Shown: in pieces, positions 1-9,119 of the stretch | How the letters are laid out: the number at the start of each line of letters is the position of its first letter | How positions within the stretch are numbered: position 1 is the first letter of the stretch | Assembly: GCA_004764695.1 (NCBI GenBank) | Contig: SMSO01000033.1 | Location: 2,877,501-2,901,525, forward strand | Source of the DNA: Schizochytrium sp. TIO01 | Lineage: Eukaryota; Sar; Bigyra; Thraustochytrida; Thraustochytriidae | Reading direction: 5' to 3' | DNA: 24,025 bases | The notes under the pieces: generated by a model | Databases searched by the model: none | What the model was told of the DNA's origin: nothing | The model's input: the letters and a program-made list of their open reading frames with translations, nothing else | Made by a program: the position numbers and the translations under genes

Positions 1-14
1 CCACTGTCCCTATT

Positions 15-55
<41 letters not shown>

Positions 56-60
56 GAATC

Positions 61-98
<38 letters not shown>

Positions 99-462
99 TG
101 ACATTGTGAAATGTCATGTGAGGTGTAGAATAGGCGGGAGCTACTTGTAGCAACCTTGAAATACCGCCACTCACATCGACGTTTTACTTATATCGTCACA
201 GTGTGACTTGAATGTTGATAAAACTTTCAAGTTCTGGTACATAAGCGTAGCAATCACCGCGATAGAAATTGTCAGGTGGGGAGTTTGGCTGGGGCGGCAC
301 ATCTGTTAGAAGAGAACACAGGTGTCCTAAGGAGAGCTCCGTGAGAACAGAAATCTCACTTAGCGCAAAAGGGTAAAAGCTCTCTTGATTTTGATTTTCA
401 GTGTGAATACAAACTGTGAAAGCATGGCCTATCGATCCTTTAGTGTTTTAGAATTTCAAGCT

Positions 463-505
<43 letters not shown>

Positions 506-528
506 AGCCAAGCGTTCATAGCGACGTT

Positions 529-562
<34 letters not shown>

Positions 563-607
563 CTGCGCTTGCAGAAGGGCGCAATGGTCGGATTGTTCAC
601 CCGTTAA

Positions 608-663
<56 letters not shown>

Positions 664-1041
664 ATGAAGTTGTTGTCGTACCAGTAGTTCAGGTTAGTAC
701 GAGAGGAACCTTTGGACCGCATCATTGGTAACGCGGTTGTCTGAAAAGTCAATGCCGCAAAGCTATCATGCGTTCGTTCAGGGCTGAACGCCTCTAAGTC
801 CGAAACGATGCTGAAGGCGATGATATTACATGCTTGATTAGTTACTACGAGTATCTATACAATTTTTGTAAACCGATTGAAACCAGTGCTGTCAAAATCA
901 GCGCTTTCTCTCATCACAATTTCAACGAATCAAGCAAGAGATCCTTTGTAGACGACTTAGCTTGGACGGGGTACTGTAAGCATGAGAGTAGGCCTTGCCC
1001 TACGATCTGCTGAGGTTTGGCCTTCGTTCCGTTGATCTGTT
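1..1041 (+). rRNA. 28S (LSU) rRNA, 3' part, cut by the window start
   Basis: This is the 3' third of the nuclear large-subunit rRNA. Conserved landmarks read in order: the CTAGCGAAACCACAGCCAAG block near 21-40, the peptidyl-transferase segment GGGATAACTGGCTTGTGGC (about 487-505), and the sarcin/ricin loop AGTACGAGAGGAACC at 696-710. The GGGCTGAACGCCTCTAAGTC block follows at about 781-800, then the terminal TACGATCTGCTGAG block just before 1015. The 3' end is placed near 1041 by similarity to the end of yeast 25S (a GCCTT...TCTGATTTGT-like end) and is uncertain by several bases. The 5' end lies outside the window. No 18S or 5.8S gene follows downstream, so this is the last unit of an array or a lone unit. 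Confidence 0.96.
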
Positions 1042-1367
1042 CTTTATGCTATTTAGTATAAAGTTTTTCTTTCCTCTTTATTATTTTATTGTTGGTGACT
1101 CCCGGGGAGAATGGATTTGTTTTTTTGAGGATGAAGTTCTTCTTGGATGTTATACAAGGGCAGGGAACGTGGGTTGTTAGTGGGATGGTAGGGGAAACAG
1201 TAGGCTAGTTTGAAATGAGAACTTTGTGGAGTAAGAAGTGGGTTTGGGGTGTTGGAGAGAGTTGATTATGGAAAGGTGTGGCCTTGGAGTTGGATAGTAT
1301 ATTATTGGGAAGGTGATTAGGAGGGATAGAATTTAGACAAAGAAACCCGATAGGGGTGAAGTAGAAA

Positions 1368-1435
1368 GGGAGTTTCATTAGTTTTTGCTATACTCTACAG
1401 AGAGTAAGTGAGAAACTGGTGAAGCTCCCTTTTTT
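1368..1435 (+). terminator. Long spacer hairpin followed by a T run
   Basis: Bases 1368-1385 pair with 1412-1429 over 18 bp, and every mismatch in the stem is a G-T wobble. Inside it, TACTCT (1391-1396) pairs with AGAGTA (1401-1406) around an ACAG tetraloop. A run of T follows directly. It lies about 330 nt downstream of the 28S end. This position and shape fit a pre-rRNA 3' processing or termination element. RNase III-type (Rnt1-like) cleavage of a 3' spacer hairpin is known in yeast, but the role here is inference. A small independent RNA is the alternative. Confidence 0.5.
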
Positions 1436-1705
1436 ATTTGTCAGAGGAATGGTTTTTTGAAGTACTTTCTTAGAGCGATCCCCGGCAATAGCTATAAAAT
1501 TTCGAAACTTTCAACATGAGTGAAAAGATAAACTTTCAGTCTAATCTTTGAAACAGGAAAATTTGTTAAAGGTAACATGAAAGGTTGTCTAATTAAAAGA
1601 AACAAACAGATTATGAAGGATTTTGCTTTACTCCTTTGATACAAGGATTGTGAAAATTATTAAAGTGCATGGCGTATTCTTGTTTGAAAGGTAGGCTCAT
1701 TGATG

Positions 1706-1711
1706 TATAAA
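1706..1711 (+). promoter_or_regulatory. TATA element upstream of tRNA-Ser
   Basis: TATAAA lies 29-34 nt before the mature 5' end of tRNA-Ser. The two 5S genes in this window also have TATA elements 24-30 nt upstream, so this may be a Pol III upstream element. Confidence 0.4.
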
Positions 1712-1739
1712 CGGTTGTTGTCGATTTCAATTAGGAAGT

Positions 1740-1854
1740 GTTGCGGTGACCGAGTGGTTAAGGTGGTGGACTGCTATGTGGCTCATAATGTTGAGTACAA
1801 CATGTCTTGATCCATTGTTCTCCGAACGCCTGGGTTCGAATCCCAGCCGCAACG
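1740..1854 (+). tRNA. tRNA-Ser(GCT) with a 33-nt intron
   Basis: A full class II cloverleaf can be folded. The acceptor stem GTTGCGG (1740-1746) pairs with CCGCAAC (1847-1853), and G1854 is the discriminator. The D arm contains GAGTGGTTA. The anticodon stem is GTGGA (1766-1770) with TCCAT (1811-1815), including one G-T pair. The loop CTGCTA gives anticodon GCT at 1773-1775. The serine-type long variable arm is GTTC-TCC-GAAC (1817-1827). The T arm is CTGGG-TTCGAAT-CCCAG (1830-1846). The intron is 1777-1809, after position 37, the canonical nuclear site. A T-rich run at about 1911 could terminate transcription. Confidence 0.95.
1777..1809 (+). other. tRNA-Ser intron
   Basis: These 33 nt interrupt the anticodon loop between nucleotides 37 and 38. 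Removing them restores the loop CTGCTAA. This is the standard position for introns removed by the tRNA splicing endonuclease. Confidence 0.9.
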
Positions 1855-2395
1855 ACGTAGCTTTGCTTCAATTTGGATTCCACATAGAATCAAAATAAGT
1901 GTCGTGCATTTTTTTTGTTTCGGTTCCTAGTGTTTTTTGTTTTGCTTATGTTTCTATCTTTAAATAAAAAACAGATACTATTCCTTGCAGATTTAGGCTT
2001 TCTTCCGAAATCTGCTGGGTGAAATAAACGGAGAATCGACTGATTTGAAACATTGTAGGGAATTGTTGAACTGTAGAATTGACTGCATTTGAAGGGAACG
2101 AGTGAAAACCAGAAGATCCTGCATTCGCAAATAGCACATTTGTTTTTGTACCCGTTTATGATACTATCCTATATTTTCTGAAGAAGTAAGTTCCCTCCAA
2201 AGTTGAGAGCTTCAGCTCTTTGAAGGTAATTTAATCTAGACTTTCTCACAATTTTGAGTTTGGAGTTGATTGATACATTTGTCAACCTGGTAAAGGTCGC
2301 TAAATGAATTACCCAATCCAACATGAAGATATACTTTTCGAAGCTAAATGACTTTGAGCAGTGGATGAGGAATACAAAATGTGCTTTGACTTGAC
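1855..2395. other. Intergenic, no gene seen
   Basis: AT-rich spacer with no convincing coding or RNA gene. An imperfect hairpin at about 2194-2226 pairs CCTCCAAAG...AGAGCT with AGCTCTTTGAAGG, leaving a 3-nt bulge. Confidence 0.5.
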
Positions 2396-2396
2396 C

Positions 2397-2430
2397 GTGC
2401 TAAAGTAAGCTTGACTTTACTTTAGCACGA
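2397..2430. repeat. Perfect 13-bp inverted repeat
   Basis: CGTGCTAAAGTAA is followed after an 8-nt loop by its exact reverse complement TTACTTTAGCACG. The right arm overlaps the A-box-like start of the tRNA-His-like sequence, and could have replaced its original acceptor strand. Confidence 0.75.
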
Positions 2431-2486
2431 TGGTAGAACGTCACGTTGTGGCCGTGACGACCGTGGTTGGATTCCGCGCGAAGGCA
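2416..2486 (+). pseudogene. tRNA-His(GTG)-like relic
   Basis: An A-box-like TAGCACGATGG lies at 2423-2433. A perfect anticodon arm follows, TCACG (2441-2445), TTGTGGC and CGTGA (2453-2457), giving anticodon GTG at 2448-2450. The T arm is intact, CGTGG (2462-2466) with CCGCG (2474-2478), but its loop TTGGATT departs from TTCGAAT. The D stem pairs poorly. The 3' acceptor strand CGAAGGC has no partner at the expected 5' position, where the inverted repeat sits instead. I read it as a decayed tRNA-His or a tRNA-derived element. A working tRNA is unlikely. Confidence 0.4.
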
Positions 2487-2489
2487 CTC

Positions 2490-3254
2490 ACTTCAAGACT
2501 AGGAAACTGAATATTTTTGTTGGTTTCTTTTCATACTGATACCATCCATATCTTACGGTGTGTTTTACTGAATGTACAAGCTCAAGAAATGAAAGGTTAG
2601 TTCCCTTTTAAAGGATTCTTTTTCATACTGACAAATGATGATGTATCGAGTGTTTTTAGCGAATGTTTGAAAAATGCAAAAGCTATTCTTCAATGCTTGC
2701 TAGCTTGCAAACCAAAGAAGAGGAGACAGTATTCGGGAAGGCACGCTACAGTCTGGCTGATTACGTTGGGATTTGGAATTCTATGTACTATACAAGTATC
2801 TCCGGTTTGATCTACACTTGTGCAAGGCATCGCTGATTAAGCTAAACTTTCTTTGGCAGTTCTTTCCTTAGCACTTGATGAAGGCTCGTCAATTTTATCA
2901 TAATGATGCTATGATTTTGATTTCTACAATTTAAATCATCGGTTCTGTTTATCCTCAGATTTCTGAATTAGACTAACGTAAAGGTGTACATTTGAGTATA
3001 CATAGTTTCAAAGTAAAGCCTTGATGATTTGCAGTAAAAGTAATGCTGTGCTGTTTAAAACCATAGGCTTTTAAGAGAACATGGAGAATCGATAAGCTTG
3101 AAAACAAATGTCAGAAGGATATAAACAGGAATTTGTCTACTTTCTGTACGAGTTTCCGTGGCTTTGCTTTGGCAAGACTGAAACGCAGGTAAAGCATTTG
3201 ATCCCACAGTTACTTTCCCTAAAACAAAAAGAAAACACATATTTTGGGTTCCAG
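2490..3254. other. Intergenic, no gene seen
   Basis: AT-rich spacer. The 60- to 90-aa open frames near 3055-3330 overlap the tRNA-Arg and are not credible. A-rich stretches at about 3221-3236 read as T runs on the - strand and are the likely Pol III terminator for tRNA-Arg. Confidence 0.5.
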
Positions 3255-3328
3255 AATCTCCGGCGGGACTTGAACCCACGATCTCCTGATTCGTAGTCAG
3301 GCACCTTATCCAACTTGGCCACGGAGAC
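3255..3328 (-). tRNA. tRNA-Arg(ACG)
   Basis: On the - strand the acceptor GTCTCCG (3328-3322) pairs with CGGAGAT (3262-3256); the terminal G1-T72 pair is a wobble. The D arm contains TGGCCAAGTTGGATAAGG. The anticodon arm is CCTGA-CTACGAA-TCAGG, giving anticodon ACG. The T arm is GTGGG-TTCAAGT-CCCGC. The sequence around the anticodon matches the usual eukaryotic tRNA-Arg(ACG) closely. No intron. The acceptor wobble and T discriminator are slightly unusual but do not prevent folding. Confidence 0.93.
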
Positions 3329-3780
3329 AACTTGCTAAGTTGAAAGTGAGACTTGCTGCTGTCAAAAATATGTTTTCCTCACGCCCTATCCTGACCCTCG
3401 GGAACTTTATTGCACGTAAGAATAAAGCTGACCGTCACTTAAAAGACTATTTAATTTACATATTTGCATAAATAATTTGCACAAGGATGAAAAGCTTGAA
3501 GCCCGTTTAAGCTAATGACTCTTTTTCGTCCACAAGGTACGTGGGCGTAAAGAAGCGAGCCACTGCGCAATGATTGATTGAGAGTTATTTTAAATATAAT
3601 AAAGTTTTTCACTTAAAGGTTTATTTAATACCCCCTTTCCTGTAAATTAAAATATATATTATAATAGAATTCTAAAAGTTTTTTGTTTTTTGTTTAAAGA
3701 AAAAAAGTAAACTTAATTTTAGAAAATGAAAGTGTTAAAAACAAAAATTGAAAATTGAAAGAATGCAATTGATCTTTTTT
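3329..3780. other. Intergenic, very AT-rich from about 3590
   Basis: No gene seen. From about 3590 to 3780 the sequence is mostly A and T with short homopolymers, resembling the islands at 4720-4860 and 5560-5760. Confidence 0.5.
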
Positions 3781-3874
3781 TAAAACCGAAGAGCGGAGTC
3801 CGAATAAGACGATTCGTACATTCATAAATTGGTCATTACAAATGTGTAAAATTGTTGAAATGGACGAGACCCCT

Positions 3875-3939
3875 GGTCAATTGAGAGGCAATCGCGGGGA
3901 AAAGGTATCCGTAGGAGGATAGGCTAGCCTGCGGAAAGG
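3875..3939 (+). pseudogene. Fragment resembling the 3' end of 18S rRNA
   Basis: The order of blocks follows the end of eukaryotic 18S rRNA: GGTCAATTGAGAGG (18S GGTCATTTAGAGG), a diverged stretch, AAGGTATCCGTAGG (3902-3915), then CCTGCGGAAAGG (3928-3939). TCCGTAGG (3908-3915) and CCTGCGGA (3928-3935) form the 8-bp stem of helix 45. The nearly invariant four-base loop is replaced by 12 bases. No other 18S motif is found upstream. It is therefore a diverged fragment at best, and chance similarity is not excluded. Confidence 0.4.
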
Positions 3940-4719
3940 TGAACGAAGAGGATGCGTGCGTGGAGCGCAGTCGCAACTCTTTGAACTTTGAGAAAACTAA
4001 GCTGATGAGTGAGTTAGTTTAGCTAAAGCGGAGACTAAAGAAGCCTTGCTGGGTGAGCTCGGCGAGACTCGGGTGGCCGTGAGTAGTCAGAGGTTTTGGG
4101 TATGCTTGCCGGCGAGGCTTCCTCTTAGGTAGGTGTGTGATTTCCTTGTTGCACGATAGCGTGGACGGTAAGAGGAAATATTTTATCTGTAAAAAGATGT
4201 TCAATTAAAAAGGAAAGTCCTTTCAACCTTTCTTTTAAGTGAAAAGTAAAATAAATTTTAGGCTTGAGGGGATTGAAAGTTTTCTCTGGTTTTTCTTGAT
4301 GATATGGAATATGAGGCGAATGCATTCATTGGACAACTTGTTTGGAAATATCCTAGAGGGCCAGGACAAAAAGGAAGATACCCAATATGGTGAAGTTGAC
4401 CTTACCCCAAGTTTACTGGAATGTCAGGTATCCCAAGATATCTGTTACGACAATATGTGGAGCAACGATTGTGATGAAGGTGTGTAGTAGAAAGGAATTC
4501 ATGCTGCTTTGAACAATTGAAACATGAAGATACTCATGAGGCTAGAACCTTTGCGATCTAAAGTAGAAGCGTTAGTATCGAAATGGCCTCTCAGATTTGT
4601 TGGCCGCACTATGCCCAATGGTTACTGTGTATTGTATAATTGGATGCGACGCTTTATGCAGCACCACATTGTCAATATACTCTTCGATAATAACGATACT
4701 TTTAAAAAGAATTTATTTG
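3940..4719. other. Intergenic, small open frames only
   Basis: Contains open frames of 82 aa (4239-4487, +) and 66 aa (4524-4724, +). Neither resembles a known domain or has clear splice context. On the - strand, about 4700-4578 reads IVIIEEYIDNVVLHKASHP and onward for some 40 residues before a stop. No gene is called. Confidence 0.35.
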
Positions 4720-4860
4720 AATAAATAAATAAAGACAAACTAAATAAATATTAATAGTTTATATTAAATTAAAAAACTTATCTGAATAAATGTCTTTGTT
4801 TTAATTTTTATGAATTTCTATTATTATTTAAAGTGCTTTCCAACACTAATCATTCTATTA
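4720..4860. repeat. AT-rich low-complexity island with (TAAA)n
   Basis: Short TAAA runs (about 4722-4750) followed by nearly pure A/T sequence. A similar island lies at 5560-5760. Confidence 0.6.
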
Positions 4861-5560
4861 ATAGCAACATGAATTGGTGAAGCATATCAGGATGCCGTAT
4901 CCCATCGAGAGTATTCATTGCAACACGTTTCAACGTCAAAGACATATCTTCTCCTGCAATGTATTCTTCAAGGTACCTCTCGGCATGAAGACACCGTATT
5001 CGCGTGGATTGCTTATTCTCATCCTACGGTCATTAACTACACGATCAACAATTACATCACAAATTGTACACAAGGTGTTACTAATGCATAATGAATGCTT
5101 CGTTTAGTTTATTTTGAGCATAGTAATACGTTATGTACAAGAACAAAAACGTCCACTAGCGTTTGATCGATTATATTATTGTTTTGCTTCAACCTTGAAA
5201 AGTAAATGAACATTCAGATAGTCTAGATTTATTGCTGGAATTAAATGAAGCACCGTCCCTCAGTGGTCCTTTTATATGATTCTTGAAAGAGCAAGATAAT
5301 GTGCATTCGCTTTTCGTGAAAGACTGAAATATATTCGCAAACGTTGGCATTCACTGTGTGAGATCTTCCAGCCTCTGTAACTTCGTCCCACTTGCTATAA
5401 TAATTTAACTCCTTATAGATATGTAAAACATGTCTTTACCACTAAACCAATCTACAAGAGATGTTTTACTTTTCTCTATCAACAAGAGTACTGATAAGCA
5501 TGGAATGGATCCAGTTTTAAAATTGTACAAGGTACGATCTGTCTTTGTAAAAACAAACAA
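4861..5560. other. Possible decayed coding relic on the - strand
   Basis: The - strand holds several protein-like stretches in different frames. One runs from about 5424 to 5250 and includes NANVCEYISVFHEKRMHIIL. Another, around 4990-5040, reads SNPREYGVFMPR and, after a one-base shift, continues ERYLEEYIAGEDM. The last pair faintly recalls the GVYIP-ERY segment after kinesin-5 motor domains. That is one short match across a frameshift. I do not name a gene. Confidence 0.2.
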
Positions 5561-5765
5561 AAACACCAAAAACTCATTGTTTAATATTAAATTAAACTTT
5601 TTAATTTGAAAAGTTAAATATTTTAAACCAAAAGTAAAAGTTTAATTAAAACAGAACAATTTTGTTTTTATATTCTGTTCTAATACATTTTTGTTTTTAA
5701 TCTTTAAAAGTTAAAAGGAGTAAAAGTATTTGCAAATTTTTAAAGTGACAGAAATTATTGATGTA
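5561..5765. repeat. AT-rich low-complexity island
   Basis: Almost only A and T, with repeated TTTAAT/ATTAAA words and one TTCTGTTCTA patch. Nothing coding. Confidence 0.6.
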
Positions 5766-7299
5766 GCCTGAATGAGATCTTCGAGAGACTTAACGAGTCT
5801 TAACTAGTTTGCTGCTGCACAGAATAGAGCATCTTCAGATCAAGGGTTGCACAATAGTATAGGCGCCACTGCTTAGACAGGTGACAAGCCGACTTGCTGT
5901 TTAGAAGCTCAATCCAAATGAATCCTTGGTGTGTGAACTTTCCGAAACCAATGTTTTTAGCTCGTTAAGCATTTTCAAATTGGTCATAAAGCTGTCCAAC
6001 GTTGTTTACTGCAGCATGGCTTTCTAGGAATCACGTTTGTCTTTAAACTTTCATGCTCAGAGCACTCTGCAGTATGGTGATGATGTAGATTTGTTCGACG
6101 GAAGGGCTCTGTCGAACAAAGAAATTATCAAATTGTGCTTCCTTAGAGAGTAGACCTTTTGTATGACCTCATCTATCAAAAAACATTATTGGGGCGATTT
6201 CGCGAGTGTTTTGAGCAGCCGCAACAAAGTCAAGCTTTCGTTTTGCTGAGTCTTGTTTAAAAAGTTTTAAAAAAGGTTGTTTTTGTTGGAGGCAAACTCA
6301 GGTTAAAATTCTCTCAAGTATTGTACGTTCGATGAAGGCAAGGGATACAAATTTTCACAAGACTCTGAATCAACAATTAAGTACTTTATACAAAGGTTTT
6401 CCAGTGTAATAGCAGAATTCAACAGCATGCCTTGTATGCATTAGAATATTTATTAAAAACGATATCATGGAGCTTGGTGCAAACGACAGAACACCACAAA
6501 ATATTTCTAAATAGATTCACGGACGTTCGAAATACGATATGTTGCAGCTTTTTCGAAGCAAGTCCTTTGGGAACCGGAAATACTAGTCAAATGTGTGGTA
6601 AGTACGCTTCGTGCCTGCACATCAAATTATTTCGATAGCATCAACATAGAAAACCTGATTTGAAGGGAAAACAGTGCAATAAGGAATTGCACAAAGAATC
6701 ACAAATTGAGAACTACCACTTATTTTGTGACTAGTCCCTTTCATGGTTAAGAAAGGTCATTTGTTAATTTGGAGATGCCGCAAAGAGGAACTCATAATGG
6801 ATTTCTTATTTAAAAAACGCATTTCGTGAGAGCACCCCCTAAAATATAAAGAAACAGCTATCGAACGATTTGCAACTTAATCTTTGACAGTGATGTGCTT
6901 GGGAGAAAGCTCTGTGCAAAGGCCCAGTGAAGGAATCGCAGGCACTCATTCGTCACAATTGATATGCTTCAAAATACTTCAAAATTTGCAGTCATCGTAC
7001 AGATTCGAAAGGAAAGAAGAAACTCTCTCTCCAGTTCAGTAGAAGATGCTGTGCGGTCAAAACATGCAATATCTTGCTTTGACGGTAGTGTAGGTAAAGT
7101 TGTTGCTGGGCAATCATTGTTCTCAACAGTAGAATTGCAAGTTCTAATTTATACGCTAAGGTTCTGTTAGTCCTAGTTAGACAATTCTTCAAATAAAGTT
7201 CTAGATAGATTAAACTCTAGTCTGTATTTTCATTTCTATAATAAAGTGCTGGAAGATCAAAAGGAAAAGCATCAGAACTTGAATCAAATCATAGAGGAC
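5766..7299. other. Intergenic, no gene seen apart from one hairpin
   Basis: Open frames stay at or below 68 aa and look random. The only structured element noticed is the hairpin at 6090-6120. Confidence 0.45.
6090..6120. repeat. Perfect 10-bp hairpin
   Basis: TTTGTTCGAC (6090-6099) and GTCGAACAAA (6111-6120) are exact reverse complements around an 11-nt loop. No T run follows and no gene is adjacent, so no function is assigned. Confidence 0.7.
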
Positions 7300-7725
7300 T
7301 GCTCTAGGCGCCCCGGCCGTGAGCAGGTAGAGCATAGTGGGTGGTTCGCTTGGCCTTAGCAAAGATGCTGGGTTGACTACCTGCGCTTGTAGGTTGCTTC
7401 CGGTTCCTTCTGCTTTGCCTCCAAACGAACGAAGCTGTGAGATGAGATCACATCAACCTTGGCTCTGCGAGACTTGGACGAGGCTCGAGCTCCTGCAAGC
7501 ACCGCTGCTTTGGCAAGATGGGTCTCTGTCTCCGCCAGCGAGCACAGAGTTAAGTGAGAACCTTTGTTTCTCAATTATAGAAGGTGTTTTTTATGCCTCA
7601 GAAAGGTCTGTGAAACAAGTGAGGTCTTGTTGGAGAATCAGCTGTCCACCTGAAAGGAGGTCTGCCACCAAGCCTAAACCATGGCCTCTGGAGAAAGAAA
7701 TCAATGCTGGGTCATAAGCCTGGTC
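7300..7725. other. GC-richer patch with open frames on both strands
   Basis: This patch is clearly richer in G and C than its surroundings. It holds a 126-aa open frame on + (7337-7717) and a 65-aa frame on - (7377-7574) containing AETETHLAKAAVLAGARASS. Neither resembles a family I recognise. Higher GC alone reduces stop codons, so the frames are weak evidence. It could be an isolated exon or a piece of a mobile element. Confidence 0.25.
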
Positions 7726-8971
7726 ATTCTCACTATGCGGCTATTTTGCTCGTTGGTATGTTTTTGTAAAATTCGCCGCTGACTAGAGTAATGAACAATT
7801 ATTCATAAACACGAGCGACTTCACGGGTCGCAAAAATATTCAAAGTGATCTGCACATTTTGGCCAGGACAATAGCATTGCGAGACTTTTTGAATAAAAGA
7901 TTTTTTTAATATGGTTCCTCTACAGTGTAGAACCTTTTACGACATAAGCAATTACCGCGGTGACCATTGCAAATGTTAAAAGTGGCCATGAACTTCGCAG
8001 TGCATTTAATTGGTCCACATGTAGATGCCATTTTCCCGTATTGTTGTTCGCACTGAGCTGTGCACGAAAAGCAGTCAACTGTACATTGGAATTATACTGT
8101 TGCAACAATAACAACGTTCTGTTGAATTTTATGCTAGCTAAGTTATGGCTTTGGTTTATTGGTCTAATGAATATGTTCCTTGTAGTAGGTATCTGCCGAA
8201 GTACCAATCCTAACTTAGTTTAGGAAAAATGAAAAATAAAATGTCGTACATCACCAGATGGCCAAAGTTTCTCCTCTAAAAATCCAGATCAATTCAGGTC
8301 GCTGGAGAATTGAAATCAGAATTCCTGGTACCTGACTTTGTTTCGAAAAATAGTAAATTAAACACGGCTGTCTTCAGGGAAGCTACTAAAAATTTTATTT
8401 CCTCAAATCTGCTGCTGAAGGGTATCTTTAATATATACGACTTTTGTGCTGTTGCCTAAAGCTTGTCACCCAGGCAAAGGGAGAAGAGAAAAAGTGCAGC
8501 CTCGGGCAAGCGAATGGAGTTTTAAATAAACAATATATCTCGATTGATTGCGGCGACGAGAATGATATTTGAAAAGCAAGTACGACCTTTTCTGTGGAAC
8601 CTCTATTTATTCTACCGAGATCTTAAATTTGTTCCTTTCATTTGTTTCTGCAAGCGTACTTTCCAGAGAATGCAGTTACTGACCATGGCTTTCCTAAGTA
8701 GATCACCGATTGATGCAAAGTAATTTCGATTCTTTATCTCTTTGTGCCTAACTTTTAATGCATTGCAAAAAATAGGATACATCAATTTTCAGATTCCCTA
8801 TCAATTTTTTTAATTCGGGAATGTTGATAGTAAGCCAACGTCACCAGTACGTATGTCAAAAATGAACAGATTAACCCCGCTTTGTGTGGAGAACTGATAT
8901 CATTGCTTAATTATTAGTGATTCATATCAAAGTACCAAAAATGAGTGGTTTGGGAAAAAATTGCAAAAAGA
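7726..8971. other. Intergenic, no gene seen
   Basis: Overlapping 87- and 95-aa frames on opposite strands at 7920-8223 have no recognisable features. A-rich runs at 8955-8960 and 8965-8969 read as T6 and T5 on the - strand and are the likely Pol III terminators of the 5S gene. Confidence 0.45.
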
Positions 8972-9089
8972 ACATTCAACACCGGGGCTTCGCATGCAGT
9001 CCCCTATCATACTACTGACCCGGCCCTACGCGACTTTACTTCTCAGTGCGAATGAGATGAGGTGTTACCCGCGTGGTATGATCGAATGT
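8972..9089 (-). rRNA. 5S rRNA (copy 1)
   Basis: Read on the - strand, these 118 nt match eukaryotic 5S rRNA: ACATTCGATCATACCAC at the 5' end, CTCATCTCATTCG, GAAGTAAAG, the internal-control-region-like GGGCCGGGTCAGTAGT, then GGGGACTGC and CCCCGGTGTTG. Helix I closes by pairing ACATTC with GAATGT. It differs from copy 2 at one base: plus-strand 8998 is A here and G there (5S position 92). A T5 run on the transcribed strand starts a few bases past the 3' end. The 63-aa frame across it is an artefact. The gene is unlinked to the 28S unit and on the opposite strand. Confidence 0.95.
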
Positions 9090-9112
9090 GAACAGATAAG
9101 TCGAACTCTAGC

Positions 9113-9119
9113 ATTTATA
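9113..9119 (-). promoter_or_regulatory. TATA element of 5S copy 1
   Basis: On the - strand GAGTATAAAT places TATAAAT 24-30 nt upstream of the 5S 5' end. Copy 2 has the same element at exactly the same distance. Confidence 0.7.

Larger units (their letters stand above)
1042..1739 (+). other. rDNA 3' external spacer
   Basis: Non-coding, T- and G-rich DNA between the 28S 3' end and tRNA-Ser. The 61-aa open frame starting inside the 28S 3' end is an rRNA artefact. The one structured element is the hairpin listed at 1368-1429. A TATAAA sits at 1706-1711, 29-34 nt before tRNA-Ser. Confidence 0.7.

Noticed and set aside
995-1180. 61-aa frame after the 28S gene
   Set aside because: It starts inside the conserved 28S 3' end and has no domain features.
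3055-3330. 91-aa - strand frame and overlapping 61- and 62-aa frames
   Set aside because: They cover tRNA-Arg and are explained by it.
7300-7360. tRNA-like A and B box words (GTGAGCAGGTAGAGC, GGTTCGC)
   Set aside because: No acceptor or anticodon stem can be formed around them.
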